This document shows positions 26,698 to 34,994 of a DNA stretch of 64,000 bases, piece by piece. The stretch is from Lentzea jiangxiensis (GTDB lineage Bacteria; Actinomycetota; Actinomycetes; Mycobacteriales; Pseudonocardiaceae), in the NCBI RefSeq assembly GCF_900104175.1, contig NZ_FNIX01000016.1, forward strand, positions 62,001 to 126,000. Reading direction: 5' to 3'. A program made the translations under genes and the position numbers. Position 1 is the stretch's first letter. Every line of letters begins with the position of its first letter. The notes under the pieces were generated by a model, which ran no database searches, was not told the origin of the DNA, and worked only from the letters and a program-made list of their open reading frames with translations.

Positions 26698-28007
26698 TCG
26701 GACAGGCCGCCGATGACCGGAGGAGCGACCATGCGGTCGTCGCCGAACACGTCGTCGGTCTCGACCAGGTAGTCGGCCGCCTTGTGCTCGATGTCGTCCT
26801 CGCCCTCGCCCTTCTGGCCGTGGGCACCACCGGCACCCATGCCGGCACCGGCCGCACCGGCCTTGCCCGCACCGGCACCGGCGCCCACGCCCGGACCGGA
26901 GCCCATCGCGCCGCCGCGCACCGCGTCAGGACCGGAGCCCATCGCGCCGCCGAGGCCACCGGGCATGCCGACGGCCTTCATCGCGCCCTGGCCGGACGCG
27001 CCGCCGCCGAGCGAACCCGACATCGGGGCGAACGCCTTGCCGCCACCGGGACCGCCACCGGGCAGGCCACCGCGGGGACCACCGGGGGCACCGGGCTGAC
27101 CACCACGCGGACCACCGGAGCCACCACCGGGAACGCCCGTGGTCGGCCGGGTGAAGACCGGCCCGCCGGGAGGAACCGGCGTGAGCGTCGGGGTCGGCTG
27201 CGGCAGGTTCGTCGGCGGCGGGGTGTACGTGGGCGGCGGCGTCGGCGTCGACGGCGGCTGCGTCCACGACGTGTGCGTGGTGTCCGTCGGCGGCGGCGTC
27301 CAGCCGGTCGAGACCGGGGTCTGCGGGCCGGTCGGCGTCGCCCACGACGGGGTGGTCGTGCTCGTGTTGCCGGACGGCGACGGCGCACCGGTCGACGTGT
27401 AGCCCGCGCGCGTGCTGCCCGTGCCCGTGTCGGACGGGGGCGGCGTGTCGATCACGACCTGCGGCGGCGTCGGGAACTCGCCGAGCGTCGAGGAGTTCCA
27501 GCGGCTGTCGGACTGGTAGTCCTCCATGACCTTGACGGCCTGGGCCGCGGCGTTGTCCGCGGCGGCCTCCTGGCGCTCGTGGTCCATCTGCTGGCTCACG
27601 ACGTGCGCCATGCCGACCGGACCGGTCAGCGCGCCGGCGGCCATGTCGAGGAGGCCCGGCTTCTCGGTCGTGACGGGCACGACCTCGGGCATCTTCTTGC
27701 GCGCGTCGGCGATGTACTCGCCCTGCAGGCGCGCGGAGCTCTCCATGGTGGTCGCGCCGGACTCGGCGAAACCGGCCCACTGGGCCAGCGGCGACAGCGC
27801 GCCCTGGGCGGCGTCGGAGGCGTCGGACTCCCAGTCCGCGCCCATCTTCGCGAGACCGTCGTGCAGGTCGCTGTCGATCCGCGCGAGCATCTCGGCGATC
27901 GACTTCCAGCCCTGCTCGACCGGGATGGACGCGGAGACGCCGGGACCGGAGTTGATCATCTTGTACAGCTCGGGGTGTCCGTACCCCTGGAAGCGGTGCT
28001 CAGTCAT
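26694..28007 (-). CDS. PPE-like T7SS substrate with Gly/Pro-rich region and conserved tail (module 1)
   Basis: A 437-residue protein. Residues 1-170 are helical and PPE-like, with GADWESDASDAAQGALSPL resembling a W-x-S/W-x-G turn. Residues about 190-290 are Pro/Thr-rich, 290-400 Gly/Ala-rich low complexity. The last 30 residues are well ordered again and contain ADYLVETDDVFGDDRMVAP, a tail shared with the PPE-like protein at 59526-60824. No Sec signal is present. It follows an ESX-like gene and is translationally coupled to an EspG gene, so type VII export is likely. Function outside the cell is unknown. Confidence 0.82.
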   Translation of the reverse strand: MTEHRFQGYGHPELYKMINSGPGVSASIPVEQGWKSIAEMLARIDSDLHDGLAKMGADWESDASDAAQGALSPLAQWAGFAESGATTMESSARLQGEYIADARKKMPEVVPVTTEKPGLLDMAAGALTGPVGMAHVVSQQMDHERQEAAADNAAAQAVKVMEDYQSDSRWNSSTLGEFPTPPQVVIDTPPPSDTGTGSTRAGYTSTGAPSPSGNTSTTTPSWATPTGPQTPVSTGWTPPPTDTTHTSWTQPPSTPTPPPTYTPPPTNLPQPTPTLTPVPPGGPVFTRPTTGVPGGGSGGPRGGQPGAPGGPRGGLPGGGPGGGKAFAPMSGSLGGGASGQGAMKAVGMPGGLGGAMGSGPDAVRGGAMGSGPGVGAGAGAGKAGAAGAGMGAGGAHGQKGEGEDDIEHKAADYLVETDDVFGDDRMVAPPVIGGLSE

Positions 28008-28022
28008 CTGTCAGTCCCCCTC

Positions 28023-28391
28023 TCAGCCCATGTCCCGCAGGTGCTTGCCCCACATGGCCTCGTTGTCGCCCTCGGTCTGGCGGTACTGCTCCTCGATCGC
28101 CTTGAGCTGCGCGATGACGCCGACGAGCTGTTCGCGGTAGGCGTCGAGCGCGGCGAGCGCCTTGCCCCTCGTCTGCTCGTTGAACGCCTTCGACGTCTCG
28201 TCGCTGATCGGGTCCGCGGCCCACGGCCTGGTCGGCAGCTCGTGCACAGCCGCCTTGATCTTGGCGTCGAACTCGTCGAGCGCGCGCTGGAAAGCGGCCC
28301 GCGCCTGTGGAATGGCGTGTGGCTCCACCTTCAGCTTGCGCTGCCCGAACTCTGAAGGCACCGTGGTGCCCCCACCGTCCGCGAGATACAC
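28023..28391 (-). CDS. ESX-like small helical protein (module 1)
   Basis: A 122-residue helical protein with no cysteine and no signal peptide, probably forming a helical hairpin (IPQARAAFQRALDEFDAKIK and ALAALDAYREQLVGVIAQL) and ending in EAMWGKHLRDMG. Size and position before a PPE-like/EspG pair suggest an ESX-type partner exported with it. The GTG start has GAGGAGGG just upstream, making it the best-translated start of this operon. The preceding 120 bases up to the DUF3558 gene could hold its own promoter. Confidence 0.72.
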   Translation of the reverse strand: MYLADGGGTTVPSEFGQRKLKVEPHAIPQARAAFQRALDEFDAKIKAAVHELPTRPWAADPISDETSKAFNEQTRGKALAALDAYREQLVGVIAQLKAIEEQYRQTEGDNEAMWGKHLRDMG

Positions 28392-28513
28392 GGCACACCC
28401 TCCTCAGTACGGCCCCAGGAGATGGGCCGCGTGTGCATTTGGAACGACTTTAGCTCTGATGCGTGACGCGGGTGACCGGTTCCCGGTACAAGACGGGTAG
28501 TTCTACTCGAACG

Positions 28514-29107
28514 TCACTTGGTCGCGAGAACGGCGCCGACGGCCTCGGCGAGCTTCTTCGCCTGCGCGCAAGCCCCGTCCACCGTGGACTTGTCCTCGCC
28601 GAACCCCCCGACGGCGTTCACCAGCAGCAACTGCCCGTCGTTGGCGTCGAGGTAGACATCGCAGGCCGGTCCGATCCCCGACACGTCCCGCCCGTCGACG
28701 TACGCGGGGTAGCCCGCGACCCGCGCCGGGGTGAGCTCCGCCTCACCGACGGTCTGCCTGAGCCGGTCCACACCACCGTTGACCAGCGTGTAGATCGACG
28801 ACGAGTACGTGGCGTCCTCGTAGTTGTTGCTGCACGTCCGGCTGCCCTGGCCGTAGTCGGCCAGGGCGGGGCGCTCCGTCACGAGGCGGACGCCCAGAGC
28901 CGACTTCACCTCGGCCGTGTAGAGCGTGCAGGGGTCGAGCGCCTTCATGTCGACGGCCTTGGGCCTCGCCACCGGGGCGGAACCGGTCGACGACCCGGTC
29001 GCGGGCGCGTCGACCGCCCGCTGCCCCGCGGAGGGCGATCCCGGCTCGGTGGTCGAACACCCGCACAGCACGGCTGCCAGCAACAACGGGACGGCAAGTC
29101 GACGCAT
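28514..29107 (-). CDS. DUF3558 lipoprotein (module 1)
   Basis: A 197-residue lipoprotein with signal LLLAAVLCGC (lipidated Cys about 17), a Ser/Pro/Ala linker, and a DUF3558 domain: DPCTLYTAEVKSALGV near residue 60, CSNNYEDATYSSSIYTLVNG, and a late ACDVYLDANDGQLLLVNAV. DUF3558 proteins are cell-surface lipoproteins of unknown function found next to T7SS-type genes in these actinobacteria. I chose ATG 29107; an upstream TTG has no better ribosome site. It leads module 1, and a paralogue is in module 2 (60834-61436). Confidence 0.85.
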   Translation of the reverse strand: MRRLAVPLLLAAVLCGCSTTEPGSPSAGQRAVDAPATGSSTGSAPVARPKAVDMKALDPCTLYTAEVKSALGVRLVTERPALADYGQGSRTCSNNYEDATYSSSIYTLVNGGVDRLRQTVGEAELTPARVAGYPAYVDGRDVSGIGPACDVYLDANDGQLLLVNAVGGFGEDKSTVDGACAQAKKLAEAVGAVLATK

Positions 29108-29189
29108 GCGGGTCAACGTACCGAATCACCGGGCACGGAGGGTGGCGAACGGGGTGGCTCGCGTCACCCCCTCCACCCCCGGCCCACGG

Positions 29190-30989
29190 TCACCGGTAGC
29201 GCTGCACCACCACGGAGGGGCGCTCGACCGGTTCGCCCCGGTCGAGCGACCACGCCAGCCGGACGTACTGCGCGTGCGTCCAGGCGAGCGGGGTCGCCGA
29301 CTCGGTGCCGCGGCCGTTCCAGACCTGCTCCGGCAGCATGAGCCCGCTGTTCGCGGCGGCCGCGATCTCCTCCAGCCTCTGAGCCGCCTTGCGCTTGTCA
29401 CCGGTCAGCAGTTCGTACTCACCGCGTTCGCCGCTGAGCAGCGGCCACAGCCGTCCGTACGTGCGAGTCGGCGTCGGCCAGTTGATGTTCCACGGCCTGC
29501 CGTCCGCCGTCTCGCCGTAACCGTCCTGCGTGAAGCGGTGCCAGTAGCCCTGCTCCCGCAGGTGCTGGTCGACGACGCCCACCGTGTTGCGGATGACCGG
29601 GTCGTCGGCGCGCTTGACGCCGAGCCGGGTCAGTTCGAGGAAGCTCGGGTCGACGACCGCGCGCTGGTCGACCTCGGCCGGGTTGTTGTCACCGAGGTCG
29701 TACTTCGTGCCCTGGTCGGGCTTTCCGTCCTTGGTGACGCGCAGGTAGTACGGCTTGGGGTGGTGCGGACCGGTGTTCGTCGCCGTCCAGCCCTCGACGC
29801 CGCGCTGCCACTCGTCGGCGGTGGCGAGGTAGCGGTCGGCGTCCTCCCCGTTGCGCCGCAAGAGGTCCGCGAAGCACACCAGGCCGGCGACCGCCGAGGC
29901 GATGGTGGCGGGCGAGTAGCCGTCCTGGTTCTCCCACCGCTCCTGCTCGCTGAACGGCGCGTTGGGATAGCTCAGCAGGTAGTCGGCCGAAAGGCGCAGA
30001 GCGTCCATTGTGGACTTGTCCCGCCGGTCGAGGTGCCAGGCGAGCAGCAGCGGCGCCGCTACCTGGTCGAGCTGGACCTTGGTCCACACCGGGGTGCCGT
30101 CGACCCGCGTGTTCTGCGGCAGGTGCCCGTCCGGCTGTTGCTGCCTGGTCAGCATGAAGTCCAGCGAGCGCTGGGCGAACCCGGTGTCACCGGCGGCGAT
30201 CATGGCCGTCGACACGTGGTACAGGTCGCGCGGCCACACCAGCGCGTACGGGCCGAGCTCCGGCGCGAGTCCGCGGTCGGACCCGAACGCCCACGGGAAG
30301 CTCGGCGAGGCGATCGACGCACCGGGGTTGGCCTTGTCCTCCGTGGCCGCCAGCACCATCACGGACATGTCGTAGAGCCGCCGGTCTGCCGACCTGGGCC
30401 GCTCCAGCCCGTCCAGGTACGTGCGCCAGCCCCGCGCGTACTCCCGTGCCACCACGCGGAAGTCCTGCTCCAGCGCCGCCTGCGCGACACCCTCGCCGAA
30501 CCCGACCGCGAACGTGCCGTGCGCGTGTCGCACCGGTTCGGTGGGCAACGTGCTCGCCACGGAGCTGCCGTCCTTCATCGGCACGTGCTCGATCGACAGG
30601 CGGACCGGGCGTTGCGCGTGGAAGTCCACGTCGGCGAGAACGGCCGCGCGCCGCGGATCGGTGACGTAGGTGATCTCGGCCCGCCAGCCGTCCCCGCGCA
30701 GGTGCTGGCGGAACGTGAGCGACCGGTCGTCGGCCGGCTCGGTGCGCGCCCGGCCGGGCTTGCCGTCGACCAGCAGCCGCGTCTCGCGGGTCGCGGGCGT
30801 GCTGAGGTCGGGGTGGAAGATCTCCGAGAGCCCCTGGTGGCCGAGGGTGAACCAGACGGGGCTCTCCGCCGATCTCGCGGTGCCGAACCCCTGCTTGTCC
30901 GCCGGCAGGGGGACGACGTCGGCGGGAGCGGCGTGGACGACCGGGGTCGTCGCGGCGAGCAGGAGCACGACGAGCGCCAAGGGCTTCAT
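29190..30989 (-). CDS. Secreted GH15 glucan 1,4-alpha-glucosidase (glucoamylase-like)
   Basis: A 599-residue exported enzyme that should release glucose from alpha-glucan ends. A Sec signal (residues 1-21, LALVVLLLAATTPVVHA) precedes an N-terminal beta-sandwich domain (about 25-260) and the (alpha/alpha)6 catalytic domain. Diagnostic stretches are YALVWPRDLYHVSTAMI near 290, the catalytic ERWENQDGYSPATIASAV region near 350 and PEQVWNGRGTESATPLAWTH near 560. The layout resembles glucodextranase/glucoamylase of bacteria. It is a single gene with the DUF3558 gene further downstream; no regulator is adjacent. Confidence 0.92.
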   Translation of the reverse strand: MKPLALVVLLLAATTPVVHAAPADVVPLPADKQGFGTARSAESPVWFTLGHQGLSEIFHPDLSTPATRETRLLVDGKPGRARTEPADDRSLTFRQHLRGDGWRAEITYVTDPRRAAVLADVDFHAQRPVRLSIEHVPMKDGSSVASTLPTEPVRHAHGTFAVGFGEGVAQAALEQDFRVVAREYARGWRTYLDGLERPRSADRRLYDMSVMVLAATEDKANPGASIASPSFPWAFGSDRGLAPELGPYALVWPRDLYHVSTAMIAAGDTGFAQRSLDFMLTRQQQPDGHLPQNTRVDGTPVWTKVQLDQVAAPLLLAWHLDRRDKSTMDALRLSADYLLSYPNAPFSEQERWENQDGYSPATIASAVAGLVCFADLLRRNGEDADRYLATADEWQRGVEGWTATNTGPHHPKPYYLRVTKDGKPDQGTKYDLGDNNPAEVDQRAVVDPSFLELTRLGVKRADDPVIRNTVGVVDQHLREQGYWHRFTQDGYGETADGRPWNINWPTPTRTYGRLWPLLSGERGEYELLTGDKRKAAQRLEEIAAAANSGLMLPEQVWNGRGTESATPLAWTHAQYVRLAWSLDRGEPVERPSVVVQRYR

Positions 30990-31009
30990 GGCACTCGGAG
31001 TTCCCCGCC

Positions 31010-33175
31010 CTAGAGATCACCACGCAGGAGGCTGTCGATGTTCTCCGGCGGACCGGGCCGCGCGAAGAACCAGCCCTGTCCCGTGTCGCAGCCCAGGCGC
31101 AGCAGCCGGGCGGCCTGGGCCGGTGTCTCGACCCCCTCCGCGGTCACGCCGAGGGACAGCGCGTGGGCCAGTTGGACCAGCGTGGCGACGATCTGCGAGT
31201 CGACCGGGTCCTCCTCGTTCTCGGCCCGCAGCCCCTCCATGAACGAGCCGGCGATCTTGAGCTCGTGCACGGGCAGGTGCTTGAGGTAGGCGAGGTTCGA
31301 GTAGCCGGTGCCGAAGTCGTCGATCGCGATGCGGACCCCCATGTCGCACAACGCCCTCAGCGCCTCCAGCGGCTCGTCGGCGGTGCCCATGATCGCCGAT
31401 TCGGTGAGCTCCAGCTGCAGGTGGTGCGGGGGCAGCCCGCACTCGTCGAGGATCCGCTTGACGTCGCGGACGAGCTCGGGGTCGCGGGACTGGCGCACGG
31501 CGAGGTTCACCGACACGAACGGCGCCGAGTCGCCGAACTCCTCCAGCCAGCGCCGGGCCTCCTCGCAGGCCCTGCGCAGCACCCACCGTCCCAAGGGGAC
31601 GATCAGGCCGGTCTCCTCGGCCAGCTCGATGAACCGGTCGGGCGCGAGCCTGCCGAACTCCGGGTGCTGCCAGCGCACCAGGGCTTCGACGCCGGTGACC
31701 GTCGAGTCCTCCAGGCGCACCAGCGGCTGGTACTCGACGTAGAACTCGCCGCGCTCCAGGGCGCGCGGCATGGTGGCCGACAGCGTGAACCTGGCGACCT
31801 CCTTGGCGTTGCGCTCCGGGTCGTAGAGCGCCCAGCGCGCCTTGCCGTCCGCCTTGGCCCAGTACAGCGTGATGTCCGCGTCGCGCATCAGGTCGGCCGA
31901 CGTCGTGCCGGACAGCTCCCGTTCGACGATGCCGATCGACGCCGACACCGACAGCTCGTGACCCGCGATGCGGATCGGCGCCTCCAGCTCGGTCAGCACC
32001 CGGTCGGCCACGTCGACGATGTCCTGCTCGCCGGACGAGCCCTCGACCAGGATGACGAACTCGTCGCCGCCCATGCGCGCGACCAGCTTGCCCTCGCCGG
32101 ACACCGAGTGGTCGAGCCGGCGTCCGACCTCGACCAGCAGCTGGTCGCCCGTGTCGTGGCCCAGCGAGTCGTTGATGACCTTGAAGCCGTCGAGGTCGAG
32201 GTAGCAGAGGCCGGCCCGCACGTGCTTGGTGCGGTTGTTGAACACGCGGCCCAGCCGTTCGAGGAACAGCGCCCGGTTCGGCAGACCGGTCAGCGGGTCG
32301 TGCAGCGCCTGGTAGCGCAGCCTGTTCTGCAGCAGGTGCCGGTCGGTGACGTCCTCGATCATCGCGACCTGGTACTGCGGCTCGCCGTGGTCGTCGCGGA
32401 CCAGCGACAGCGTCAGGTGCGTCCACACCTGCTCGCCGTCGGCGCGGTGGAAGCGCTTCTCGGCCCGGTAGTGGTCGCACTCGCCCGCGATGAGCTGGTC
32501 GTAGAGCCGCCACACGCTGCCCGCGTCCTCGGGGTGCATGAGGTCGCGGACGTTGTACAGGCGCATCTCCTCGACGCTGAACCCGAGCATGTCCTGCAGG
32601 GCCTGGTTGACGTCGAGTATCCGGCCCTCGATGTCCGCGATGCCGATGCCGATCGCGGCCTCGGTGAACATCGCGCGGAACCGGGCCTCCGACGCCCGCA
32701 GCATCGCCTCGGCCTGGTCGCGGGCGTCCAGCACGGCCGCCCTGATCGCTTCCTGCTCGGCGAGGGTGCGCTCCCGCAGCGCGCGGGCGTACCCGGCGGA
32801 CAACGCGCCCTGCAGGGCGGCGAGGCGGGACTGCAGCTTGTCGTCACCGGGGAAGCCCAGGTCGGCCAGCAGGTCTTCGCCGAGCAGCTGGATCGTGCGG
32901 CCGAGCGTGTCGGTGCCGGTGAAGTGCGCGTCGACCAGCCGCGAGCCGATCTCGTAGCCGGGAGCGGTGCGGAACGGGCTCGCGAACAGCGCCTCGACCA
33001 GCAGCTCGGTGAGGTCTTGGAGGTGCTGCGCGACCTCGGCGCGGGTCATCGGGACGTAGCTCGACCCGATCACGGCCGTCGCCCAGCTGCGCGCGAACGC
33101 CTCGGCACCGGCCAGTACGGCCGGGTCCAAAGGAGAGCGGTCCTCGCGCACTCGCTGGTCAACCCGTTCGGTCAT
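31010..33175 (-). CDS. PAS-GGDEF-EAL cyclic-di-GMP turnover protein
   Basis: A 721-residue cytosolic protein. After a helical sensor-like N-terminus (about 1-165) comes a PAS domain (about 170-285, FRAMFTEAAIGIGIADIEG), a GGDEF domain (about 300-455) with intact active-site motif MGGDEF and DPLTGLPNR, and an EAL domain (about 465-715) with GVEALVRWQHP, ELTESAIMG and IAIDDFGTGYSNLAYLK. Both motifs are intact, so it may both make and break c-di-GMP, as Streptomyces RmdA/RmdB-type proteins can. In actinomycetes c-di-GMP controls development. The ATG at 33175 is preferred to an upstream in-frame start that lacks homology-like sequence. Confidence 0.92.
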   Translation of the reverse strand: MTERVDQRVREDRSPLDPAVLAGAEAFARSWATAVIGSSYVPMTRAEVAQHLQDLTELLVEALFASPFRTAPGYEIGSRLVDAHFTGTDTLGRTIQLLGEDLLADLGFPGDDKLQSRLAALQGALSAGYARALRERTLAEQEAIRAAVLDARDQAEAMLRASEARFRAMFTEAAIGIGIADIEGRILDVNQALQDMLGFSVEEMRLYNVRDLMHPEDAGSVWRLYDQLIAGECDHYRAEKRFHRADGEQVWTHLTLSLVRDDHGEPQYQVAMIEDVTDRHLLQNRLRYQALHDPLTGLPNRALFLERLGRVFNNRTKHVRAGLCYLDLDGFKVINDSLGHDTGDQLLVEVGRRLDHSVSGEGKLVARMGGDEFVILVEGSSGEQDIVDVADRVLTELEAPIRIAGHELSVSASIGIVERELSGTTSADLMRDADITLYWAKADGKARWALYDPERNAKEVARFTLSATMPRALERGEFYVEYQPLVRLEDSTVTGVEALVRWQHPEFGRLAPDRFIELAEETGLIVPLGRWVLRRACEEARRWLEEFGDSAPFVSVNLAVRQSRDPELVRDVKRILDECGLPPHHLQLELTESAIMGTADEPLEALRALCDMGVRIAIDDFGTGYSNLAYLKHLPVHELKIAGSFMEGLRAENEEDPVDSQIVATLVQLAHALSLGVTAEGVETPAQAARLLRLGCDTGQGWFFARPGPPENIDSLLRGDL

Positions 33176-33235
33176 CTGCTCGGCCCTAACGCCACGAACG
33201 CGCAGCATACGGCCGGTTGCGGTGCGCAGTCATCT

Positions 33236-34048
33236 CTACGCCTTCCGGCCCACCGCGGCGAACCCGGGGAAGCGCCCCGCGAACTCCCCGTCGCCGTCGC
33301 GCGACTCCGGGTGCCAGTCCGGTACGCGGACCACACCCGGTTCGACCAGGTCGAACCCCTCGAACAACCGCGTGAGCCCCGCCCTGCCGCGCAGCGTCAT
33401 CGGCGTGACGTCCCGGTCGTAGATCCGGCGCGCCTCCCGGTACGACTCCGGCTCCTCCTCGCCCTCGTAGCCCGCGTGGGAGATCGCGAGGAAGCTGCCG
33501 GGGGCGAGGCGGTCGCGGTAACCGCCGACCACGCCCCACGGGTCCTCCTCGTCCGCGACGAAGTGCAGCAGCGAGATCATCAGCACGGCGACCGGTTCGT
33601 CGAAGTCGAGCTGCTTGCCGACCTCGGGCGAGGACAGCACGCCCAGCGGGTCGCGCACGTCGGCCTGCAGCACGCCCACGTGCCCGTCGCCCTCCAGCAG
33701 CGACCGGCTGTGCGCGACCGCCACCGGGTCCAGGTCGACGTAGACGACCCGCGCCCCGGGGTCGGCGGCCTGGGCGATCTCGTGCACGTTGCCGACGGTC
33801 GGGATGCCGGAGCCGAGGTCGAGGAACTGGCGCACACCCCGGCCGAGCAGGTGGCGGACGACCCTGCGCAGGAAGGCGCGGTGGCCGAGCACGACGGCGC
33901 GCAGCTCGGGCATCGTCCGCAGGACCTCCTCGGCGACGGCCCTGTCCGCGGCGAAGTTGTGCGCGCCGCCGAGCCAGTGGTCGTACACGCGCGCGATGCT
34001 GGGCCGCTCCAGGTCGATGTCCCCCGGCGCCCAGTTCGGCCGTTCCAC
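33236..34048 (-). CDS. SAM-dependent methyltransferase (DUF574/PF04672 family)
   Basis: A 270-residue protein of the actinobacterial DUF574 methyltransferase family. Its opening, ERPNWAPGDIDLERPSIARV, then YDHWLGGAHNFAADR, is the family signature; the SAM pocket shows FLDLGSGIPTVGNVHEIAQ, then VVYVDLDPVAVAHS. I start it at GTG 34048, which has GGTGGGG upstream and begins where the family does; an ATG pair at 34087-34090 would add 13-14 residues. The targets of this family are unknown. It is divergent, over 72 bases, from the pentapeptide-type membrane genes. Confidence 0.88.
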   Translation of the reverse strand: MERPNWAPGDIDLERPSIARVYDHWLGGAHNFAADRAVAEEVLRTMPELRAVVLGHRAFLRRVVRHLLGRGVRQFLDLGSGIPTVGNVHEIAQAADPGARVVYVDLDPVAVAHSRSLLEGDGHVGVLQADVRDPLGVLSSPEVGKQLDFDEPVAVLMISLLHFVADEEDPWGVVGGYRDRLAPGSFLAISHAGYEGEEEPESYREARRIYDRDVTPMTLRGRAGLTRLFEGFDLVEPGVVRVPDWHPESRDGDGEFAGRFPGFAAVGRKA

Positions 34049-34120
34049 CCGTTCACCCCACCCGCGTTCGCACCCGTTCGACCCCATCATGCACCCGCCG
34101 CTTGGCAGAATGCCGACCTC

Positions 34121-34993
34121 GTGAGGAAAAGTTTGCTGCTGTCGACGATTCTCGCGTCGATCGGCGTGTTCCTGCTGGTGGGCGGCGGTTTGCTGCTCGT
34201 GGACCCCCGCGCGCCGAAGCACGAGGCGATCAAGACGGGCGGTCTGGCGGGCGGCGCGATCGTCGCGCTCTACGCGTTGTGGCTGAACGACCGGCGGCGC
34301 AAGGTCGAGGAGGCCCGCCAAGAGCTCGAGAGCCAGCGCATCGACCACGACAGGTCGCGCGTGGCCGACGAGCGGTTCGCGCGCGCCGTCGAGCTGCTCG
34401 GCCACGAGACGGCCCAGGTGCGGGTGGGCGCGATGCACGCGCTGGCCGGCCTCGCGAAGTCCAGGGCCGAGTACACGCAGACCGTGCTCGACATCCTCTG
34501 CGCCTACCTGCGCCGGCCGTTCAAGCGCTCCCCCGAGGACGAGGACGCCGCCGAGATCGAGCTGGAGGTCCGGCTCACCTCGCAGCGGCTGGTGGAGGAC
34601 CTGCTGCCGCGCCTGGAGGAGAAGGACCCGCCGCGCTACGACCTCAACCTCACCAAGGCGCACCTCGAGTACATGGACCTGTCGTACCGGCAGGTCGGCG
34701 ACCTGGTCATGCGGGTCGCACGCCTCAACGAGTCCAACGCGTTCCACCACATGGTGGTGCACGGCGACCTGTACCTCACCGATGCCGAGGTGACCGGCCG
34801 GATCTACATGCACCACAACGAGTTCCGCCGCAAGGCGTGGTTCAGCAGGGTCAAGGCGCGCGGGCTCGCCGTCTTCACCGAGACGAGGTTCCGGGGCGAG
34901 ACCAAGTTCTCGGACTCGCAGTGGGCGGACGTGAAGGCGGACGGCTGTACGTTCGCCGTGCAGGCCGACCTTCCCGAAGCGTGGAGGAACTGA
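34121..34993 (+). CDS. Membrane protein with pentapeptide-type domain, copy 1
   Basis: A 290-residue protein. Two membrane segments (about 5-28 and 42-57) are followed by a charged helix and a conserved cytosolic region: DERFARAVELLGHETAQVRV, MHALAGLAK and TVLDILCAYLRRPF. This pattern, followed by beta-helix-like repeats with alternating hydrophobics (DLTKAHLEYMDLSY, VHGDLYLTDAEVTGRIYM), is common in actinobacterial pentapeptide-repeat proteins. The next gene encodes a paralogue. GTG start with no obvious ribosome site, possibly leaderless. Role unknown; similar N-terminal modules occur in signalling-like proteins. Confidence 0.78.
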   Translation: MRKSLLLSTILASIGVFLLVGGGLLLVDPRAPKHEAIKTGGLAGGAIVALYALWLNDRRRKVEEARQELESQRIDHDRSRVADERFARAVELLGHETAQVRVGAMHALAGLAKSRAEYTQTVLDILCAYLRRPFKRSPEDEDAAEIELEVRLTSQRLVEDLLPRLEEKDPPRYDLNLTKAHLEYMDLSYRQVGDLVMRVARLNESNAFHHMVVHGDLYLTDAEVTGRIYMHHNEFRRKAWFSRVKARGLAVFTETRFRGETKFSDSQWADVKADGCTFAVQADLPEAWRN

Positions 34994-34994
34994 C

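Noticed and set aside
31163-34120. A long plus-strand frame before the pentapeptide-type gene
   Set aside because: Antisense of the GGDEF-EAL and methyltransferase genes; only the part after the GTG at 34121 is a real protein.
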